Assembly (NCBI GenBank): GCA_017960545.1
Contig: JAGCYZ010000022.1
Span: 1 to 36,489 of the forward strand
Length of the DNA stretch: 36,489 bases
Direction of reading: 5' to 3'
Origin: Bacteroidales bacterium
GTDB taxonomy: Bacteria > Bacteroidota > Bacteroidia > Bacteroidales > UBA932
Within the stretch, counting starts at the first letter, position 1. Each line of letters begins with the position of its first letter. The position numbers and the translations under genes are program-made. Below the pieces are notes generated by a model. It saw only the letters and a program-made list of their open reading frames with translations. It was not told the origin of the DNA and made no database searches. Shown here in pieces: positions 31,939-36,489 of the stretch.

Positions 31939-33183
31939 CTATTCAAAAATTTCGCAGTTCTCCTGCAGCAGGTCCACAAGGTGGTAAGCGAACTGGCGGA
32001 TGGCCTTGGTGTCCCTTTCCCTTGGATCCTGAGACCTCCAGTACAGGATCTTGGCGGACAGGAGTTCGTGCATTGGCACCATCTGGGCGGCCTCCAGGAT
32101 GTTCACGGCCCACTCTGCGGCTTCCAGGATGTCGTCGGTAGAGGCGCTGGTGGTCTTGAACACCTCCTTGTTCTCCTTGAAGGACTCTTTGATAAGGCGG
32201 ATGGCCTCGTCGGCATAGCCTTCACGGTTGGGGTTCTCCCTTACCATTGTGTTGAGGTCCCTGTTGCGGTAGAAGCCCATGCAGGCTGCGATGATCGAAG
32301 GGTCGCGGATAGTGCCGTCCTTGTAGAACAGTCCGTGGATTTCTCCCCATCCCGGGTAACTTATCATAAGCTCGAACAGGTACCATCCGGCGTTGTACTC
32401 GTCTGCGATCTGAAGGGCCACGTCGTAAGGGTTGGAGCGGCCTATGCAGCCCATCTCGCTGTTGATCATCTGCTTGCCCCACTTTTCGGCCTGGGCCTTG
32501 GCAATGTCATAGTTGTAGCGGATAATGGCGCGTGTCTCGCGGTAATCGTGGAATGAGATTACGTCCTGCAGGTCCGGAGAAGCCCTTTCGATGAATTTGG
32601 GGTATGTGACTCCAACGGTGATGTCATCGTCTGGAGCGACTTCCTTGCAGACCTGGCAGGCTTTGCGTACAAAGCGGAAGATTTCGTCGGCGCGGGCCTC
32701 GGCGGTTGCCTCGTCCGGGGCGTGCTTGTAGTAGTCGTTGCAGGTAGGTTCGTTCATAATGTCCCAGCAGAGGAGCCCGGGGGTGCCTTTAACCGCTCCG
32801 ACAACCGCCCTGATATATTTCTCGGCGGCGGGCCAGTTCTCTTCCTTGACCAGGTCAGGGTTGAGGCCGTTTCCGTTGAAGAGGATGGGCATTACGGTGT
32901 AGCCCATACTGTTGCAGATGGCTATGTAGTTCTTGAGAGTCTTGATGAATCCTTCCGGGTTCCTCTCCCACTGGGAAGGTCCCATCCAGATACGGGTACT
33001 GTTGATGCCTATGCGCTGGCCATAGCCAAGTTGCTGGCGAACGGTGGCCTCGTCGCTGCGCCATCCGGTGTAACATACTCCGTGAATCTTGCTGTAATCC
33101 GTCTTTTGCTTTTTTGCCGGCTGTTCGGCATAAACATTTATGGCAAAAATGATTGCCAATGCTGCAAAGAATAATTTTTTCAT
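31939..33183 (-). CDS. GH5-like secreted glycosidase (cellulase superfamily TIM barrel)
   Basis: A 414-residue secreted protein (signal peptide ending near VYAEQ) with a clan GH-A TIM barrel. The acid/base is probably Glu145 in WDIMNEPTC and the nucleophile Glu243 in INSEMGC, with FHDY (211-214) between. The C-terminal 90 residues are helical. I cannot assign subfamily or substrate; mannanase, glucanase or an uncharacterised GH5-like group are all possible. It has its own promoter-like element and leads a two-gene run with the PatB gene, an odd metabolic pairing. Confidence 0.85.
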   Translation of the reverse strand: MKKLFFAALAIIFAINVYAEQPAKKQKTDYSKIHGVCYTGWRSDEATVRQQLGYGQRIGINSTRIWMGPSQWERNPEGFIKTLKNYIAICNSMGYTVMPILFNGNGLNPDLVKEENWPAAEKYIRAVVGAVKGTPGLLCWDIMNEPTCNDYYKHAPDEATAEARADEIFRFVRKACQVCKEVAPDDDITVGVTYPKFIERASPDLQDVISFHDYRETRAIIRYNYDIAKAQAEKWGKQMINSEMGCIGRSNPYDVALQIADEYNAGWYLFELMISYPGWGEIHGLFYKDGTIRDPSIIAACMGFYRNRDLNTMVRENPNREGYADEAIRLIKESFKENKEVFKTTSASTDDILEAAEWAVNILEAAQMVPMHELLSAKILYWRSQDPRERDTKAIRQFAYHLVDLLQENCEIFE

Positions 33184-33219
33184 ATTGATATTAATTAGTG
33201 GTTACTGTTTTTTGCATAA

Positions 33220-33227
33220 CAAATATA
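33220..33227 (-). promoter_or_regulatory. Putative -7 promoter element for the GH5-like gene
   Basis: Minus-strand TATATTTG fits TAnnTTTG, 37 nt upstream of ATG 33183. The leader contains AACCACTAATTAAT, also found almost identically before the GH3 gene. Confidence 0.55.
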
Positions 33228-33349
33228 CTCAAAATGAAATCAAATAACGCCCTTTCCGGAGTGTTTCGCCACTAATTGGGCAATTACGCCACAATTAGCT
33301 TTTTTTGATAGACAGGCATTATCCTGCTTGCCATCTTTGGCAAAAAAGT

Positions 33350-34912
33350 ATGCTGGTAAATGTAAACTGTGCCAAGTGCGTTGGAATAGAGGCCGTAAAG
33401 GTCACGGTAGAAGTTGATATTCAGGGAGGGATAGGGATCCATCTGGTTGGTCTGGCGGATACCGCAGTCAAGGAAAGCCTGCTGCGGACGGTGACTGCCC
33501 TCCAGGCCCTGGATTTCCATATACCCGGCAAGAAAATAGTGATAAACCTGGCTCCGGCAGATGTCCACAAGAGCGGAAGCGGCTATGACCTGCCCATAGC
33601 CCTGGGCATCATAGCCGCCTCCGGGCAGAAGAATCTGGCCTGTATAGGGGAGTATCTCATTATGGGAGAGCTGGGCCTGGATGGCAGCGTGAGGAACATT
33701 CCGGGAGCGTTGCCATACGCCCAGATGGCCCTTGAAAGGGGCCTGAAGGGCTGTATCCTTCCAGTGCAGAGCGCAATGGAGGCCTCCGAGCTGCGTGAGT
33801 GCAACATATACGGCGTTGAGTCCATACTGCAGGCGGTGGAGATACTGGAATCGCCGCGGGAGGCCGGACATTATCTGATCTGGAACACTCCACTTTACGG
33901 GCAGATAAGCAGGGAGAGGCCGGCGTCGGAGTCTCAGGCTGAGTATATAGACTTTGCGGACATAGTAGGGCAGGACGGTGCCAAGCGTGGCTTGGAGATA
34001 GCCGCCGCCGGCGCGCACAACATAATTATGATGGGTCCTCCGGGATCCGGGAAAAGTTCCCTGGCCAAGGCCCTGCCGGGGATACTGCCGCCAATGACCA
34101 GGGACGAGGCAATGGTGACCAGCAAACTGTACTCCATAGCAGGCAAAGGGAATCTGCTGCACGGGCTTATGACCCGCAGGCCGTTCAGGGCGCCGCACTA
34201 CAGCGCTTCCCTGGCCGCAATCATAGGAGGCGGCAACCTGGACAACATAATGCCCGGAGAGATAAGTCTGGCCCAGAACGGAGTTCTCTTCCTTGACGAA
34301 TTCGCCCAGATGCCCAAAAGCGTGATGGAGGCCCTCAGGGGACCGTTGGAAGACAGGAAGGTAGTAATATCCCGGCTGCGCTCAAAGGTTGAATACCCGG
34401 CTTCCTTTATGCTTGTGGCGGCATCCAATCCCTGCCCCTGCGGCTATTATGGAGACGGTGAGAAATGCACCTGCACACCCACGCAAAGACTGGGATACCT
34501 ATCCCGCCTTTCAGGACCCATAATGGACAGGATTGACCTGCAGATAGCTTTAAGGGGCGTGTCACCGGAAAAGATTGCGCAGCGCGGCATGCGCCCTGAG
34601 GGCAGCGCCGCAGTCGCTGCCAGGGTGCTCGCCGCGCGGGAAGTCCAGCGCCTGCGCTTCCAGGGGGAAGAAATCTTTGCCAATGCGGAAATGACAAACA
34701 AGCACATAGAGAAATACTGCCCGCTGGACGCGCAGTGTACCTCTACAATGACTGCCCTGATGAAGAATATGTCCCTGTCAATGAGGGCGTACTTCCGCAT
34801 AATAAAGGTGGCAAGGACCATAGCGGACCTGGAAGGAGCGGAGGAAATCAAGCCCATCCACCTTGCTGAAGCCGCGTCTTACCGTTTCCTGGACAAGCAG
34901 AAATTGTTCTAA
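33350..34912 (+). CDS. comM: YifB/ComM family Mg-chelatase-like AAA ATPase
   Basis: A 520-residue protein of normal family length. The N-terminal ChlI-like domain begins with VGIEAVKVTVEVDIQGG and includes LAPADVHKSGSGYDLPIALG. The AAA domain has Walker A GPPGSGKS at 229-236, Walker B VLFLDEF and the SNPCPCGYYGD motif. A Mg_chelatase_C domain ends the protein (FRIIKVARTIADLEG). ComM acts as a branch-migration helicase in natural transformation in gammaproteobacteria; the role in Bacteroidetes is less clear. ATG 33350 is chosen because the family starts at MLVNV; upstream codons lack similarity. Confidence 0.94.
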   Translation: MLVNVNCAKCVGIEAVKVTVEVDIQGGIGIHLVGLADTAVKESLLRTVTALQALDFHIPGKKIVINLAPADVHKSGSGYDLPIALGIIAASGQKNLACIGEYLIMGELGLDGSVRNIPGALPYAQMALERGLKGCILPVQSAMEASELRECNIYGVESILQAVEILESPREAGHYLIWNTPLYGQISRERPASESQAEYIDFADIVGQDGAKRGLEIAAAGAHNIIMMGPPGSGKSSLAKALPGILPPMTRDEAMVTSKLYSIAGKGNLLHGLMTRRPFRAPHYSASLAAIIGGGNLDNIMPGEISLAQNGVLFLDEFAQMPKSVMEALRGPLEDRKVVISRLRSKVEYPASFMLVAASNPCPCGYYGDGEKCTCTPTQRLGYLSRLSGPIMDRIDLQIALRGVSPEKIAQRGMRPEGSAAVAARVLAAREVQRLRFQGEEIFANAEMTNKHIEKYCPLDAQCTSTMTALMKNMSLSMRAYFRIIKVARTIADLEGAEEIKPIHLAEAASYRFLDKQKLF

Positions 34913-34915
34913 AAG

Positions 34916-34947
34916 TTTGCCGGAATCCCCCGGAAAGTGTATGTTTG
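34916..34947 (+). promoter_or_regulatory. Putative promoter between comM and tsaE
   Basis: TTTG at 34916-34919 and TATGTTTG at 34940-34947 are 20 nt apart, a full Bacteroidetes -33/-7 match. Transcription would begin about 34953, leaving almost no leader before the tsaE ATG at 34956. The alternative ATG at 34941 would lie inside the promoter and is therefore rejected. Confidence 0.6.
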
Positions 34948-34955
34948 CGTCCGGA

Positions 34956-35384
34956 ATGGAACACAGCATCAAAATATCATCACTTTCCGGGATAGACCAG
35001 GCTGCCAGGGAATTCCTTCAGGAAACTGAAGGGTACACTGTCATTGCCTTCTACGCCCCTATGGGCGCAGGGAAGACCACCTTCACAACGGCAATCTGCC
35101 GTGTGCTCGGTGTTCGGGAAGACGCCGTCAGTTCCCCTTCCTTCTCCATTGTCAACGAGTACCGCACCGCGTCCGGAGACCCCCTCTATCATTTTGACTT
35201 CTACCGTATTACCAAGCCGGAAGAGGCTTTGGACATAGGCTTGTACGATTACCTTGACAGCGGTTTCCCCTGCATCATAGAGTGGCCGGAAAACATAGAG
35301 GATCTCCTGCCGGAGGAGACCCTCAGGGTGAGCATTACGGTTGGCGACGACGAATCCCGCACCCTTCACTGGGAAACTTTGTAA
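34956..35384 (+). CDS. tsaE: tRNA threonylcarbamoyladenosine biosynthesis ATPase TsaE
   Basis: A 142-residue P-loop ATPase needed with TsaB and TsaD to form t6A37 in ANN-decoding tRNAs. Walker A is APMGAGKTT with Lys40. SSPSFSIVNEY, HFDFYRI, the DIGLYDYL region and the conserved IIEWPENI complete the family pattern. The start is discussed under the promoter entry. It overlaps the convergent gene at 35366 by 19 nt. Confidence 0.94.
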   Translation: MEHSIKISSLSGIDQAAREFLQETEGYTVIAFYAPMGAGKTTFTTAICRVLGVREDAVSSPSFSIVNEYRTASGDPLYHFDFYRITKPEEALDIGLYDYLDSGFPCIIEWPENIEDLLPEETLRVSITVGDDESRTLHWETL

Positions 35385-36489
35385 ACTCCGCTGATAAACC
35401 CGTTAATATCTACTTCTTCAGTTGCCCCGTTTCTCCAAATGAGGGGTTTGCTCCCGTTCTCCAAAGGGTTGAGCCCTAATGTAAGAGTTTCCCCGTCCCA
35501 TATACCAGGGCTGACGGCAAAACTGTAGAACCTGCCCTCCAGCCAACTATAACCTTTTTCCTGAGAGTAGTAAAAGACTCTGCCATCAGGGGAATACCCC
35601 ATATATATTCTTGGAACAGACAGGGAAACCGGGATGACGGACGCCCCTTCTATCAGGTCCACGCTGCCGTTTTTTCCGCTGACGCCGTAGTACTGCTTGC
35701 TAGTGGAAATCTGCCTTAGTCCTGCCGTGCAGAACGGTTCTCCTCCGGTTTCATAGATGCTCCCGCTGTTAAGGTATCTGTATCCGCTTCTGGACAGATC
35801 GTAAGATACTCCTCCCCAAGACATCTTTGCAGATTGCCCGTAATTGTCCTGGTAGAAATAGCAGCATTCGCCGTCTATCAGGCGTATGTCCAGCACCGTT
35901 CCCACAGGGGAAAATAACCGGGAATCGCTTGTTCCTGACGCCAGATACCATTCGTCGCCTTGGCGGTAAATGAAGGCGGGCTTCCCTAGCAGGAGCCTCA
36001 GGGCGCCACTTTCCAGATTGTTGTGTTCCCTGAGGCTCCCGGCAACAGTTCCCCTGCTGCGGAACAGCAGGGTGTCAGATCCATACCGCAACGTAAATCC
36101 TCTGCCGTTCCTGTTTTGCCACAAGGTGTATTCCTTGCCCTCCCCGGGCAGAAGGCCTGTCAGGACTTCCTCCCCCTGTATGCTCAGGATTTCCTCTCCG
36201 TCCCTGGCGAGTACCGTGTGGCTGCCGTTCCGGCATTGGGTGTAGAGGTGCCCGTTCAGGAAATGATGCATATCCGCGTCTGCGCAAGCCAGTTTCCCGG
36301 TAGGAATCTCCAGGACGCATATTCCGTTCCTGTAAAGCCTTACGCTTGCGGTAACGCCGCCAAACAGAGAATCCCGCCTCCAGTCATACCCGGCAGGGAA
36401 TGAGACGGCGGTAAAGCAGTATTCCTGTCCGTGACCGGAATCAGGATCAAGGTGCGAGGCCCGGGGGACACTGACAGTATGTGCAATGC
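35366..36489 (-). CDS. Unknown protein, 5' end beyond the window
   Basis: The frame stays open from the stop at 35366 to the right edge, giving 373 visible codons. An internal ATG at 36271 is unlikely to be the true start because the upstream sequence (e.g. VSVPRASHLDPDSGHGQEY, YRNGICVLEIPTGK) continues in similar style. The protein is rich in short beta-strand patterns with G-x-Y/W turns (NGHLYTQCRNGSH, GDEWYLASG, DGRVFYYSQEKGYSWLEG), suggesting a beta-propeller or similar repeat fold. I do not recognise the family. Its end overlaps tsaE by 19 nt. Confidence 0.7.
   Translation of the reverse strand, partial: IAHTVSVPRASHLDPDSGHGQEYCFTAVSFPAGYDWRRDSLFGGVTASVRLYRNGICVLEIPTGKLACADADMHHFLNGHLYTQCRNGSHTVLARDGEEILSIQGEEVLTGLLPGEGKEYTLWQNRNGRGFTLRYGSDTLLFRSRGTVAGSLREHNNLESGALRLLLGKPAFIYRQGDEWYLASGTSDSRLFSPVGTVLDIRLIDGECCYFYQDNYGQSAKMSWGGVSYDLSRSGYRYLNSGSIYETGGEPFCTAGLRQISTSKQYYGVSGKNGSVDLIEGASVIPVSLSVPRIYMGYSPDGRVFYYSQEKGYSWLEGRFYSFAVSPGIWDGETLTLGLNPLENGSKPLIWRNGATEEVDINGFISGVYKVSQ

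Noticed and set aside
33255..33349. Short AT-rich near-repeats and a 5-bp hairpin before comM
   Set aside because: The stem is too short and has no T-run; the CATCTTTG box deviates from TAnnTTTG, so no promoter or terminator is claimed.
33284..34198. Long open frame on the minus strand, over 300 codons
   Set aside because: It is antisense to the clearly identified ComM/YifB ATPase and has no recognisable domain; it reflects codon bias of the real gene.
34863..34955. Longer tsaE starts (34863 or 34941)
   Set aside because: The first overlaps comM; the second lies within the -7 element. Family similarity begins at the 34956 ATG.
1..36489. CRISPR array, tRNA, rRNA, intact insertion sequence or phage genes
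   Set aside because: No regularly spaced repeats, cloverleaf sequences, rRNA-like stretches, transposase or integrase motifs were recognised.

Overview
The window reads as chromosomal DNA of an anaerobic, carbohydrate-degrading member of the Bacteroidales. The evidence is lipoprotein-rich glycan-degradation genes, families typical of the phylum (DUF4249, BspA-like LRR proteins, DUF4861, DUF2264, DUF1080), an oxygen-sensitive class III ribonucleotide reductase, AT-rich leaders without strong Shine-Dalgarno sequences, and repeated matches to the Bacteroidetes -7 promoter element TAnnTTTG. No rRNA, tRNA, CRISPR array or intact insertion sequence was seen.

Left region (1 to about 6.5 kb). This part is visibly more AT-rich and has an accessory character. 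It holds three DUF4249 lipoprotein paralogues (one cut by the left edge), a DUF4143-type AAA ATPase lying between two of them, a decayed RHS/YD-repeat remnant, and a surface lipoprotein with three Big_2 Ig-like domains followed by BspA-type leucine-rich repeats.

Middle region (6.5 to 26 kb). A Y-family polymerase gene lies behind a lipoprotein TIM-barrel isomerase gene. A divergent pair follows: a second lipoprotein isomerase and a DUF1080 protein. Next come a small EF-hand plus LEA-like 11-mer repeat protein, a GH43 enzyme, and a divergent cluster of a very large multidomain GH3, a secreted protein of unknown function and a DUF2264 protein. On the minus strand, 25985 to 17898 is a compact eight-gene run: nrdD, nrdG, kdgK, eda, GH88, kduI, kduD, DUF4861. 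Six of these take unsaturated uronides from polysaccharide lyase products through 5-keto-4-deoxyuronate, KDG and KDPG to pyruvate and glyceraldehyde-3-phosphate. They are fused tail-to-head to the anaerobic ribonucleotide reductase genes.

Right region (26 to 36.5 kb). A plus-strand run encodes a LamG lipoprotein, a GH43 arabinanase-like lipoprotein, a MATE transporter and a DUF3737 beta-helix protein. It converges on a PatB/MalY aminotransferase and a GH5-like secreted glycosidase. Housekeeping genes follow (ComM/YifB, TsaE), then a 5'-truncated unknown gene. No SusC/SusD pair, hybrid two-component regulator or polysaccharide lyase is present, so this is not a classical complete PUL.

The most unusual sequence-level signal is strong depletion of the tetranucleotide CATG to the right of about 6.3 kb. 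In the GH3 gene, codons before Met switch from C-ending to T- or A-ending forms. I did not find a clearly new multi-gene system. The best candidates for follow-up are the ribonucleotide reductase-uronate operon fusion, the EF-hand/LEA-like protein and the CATG avoidance.
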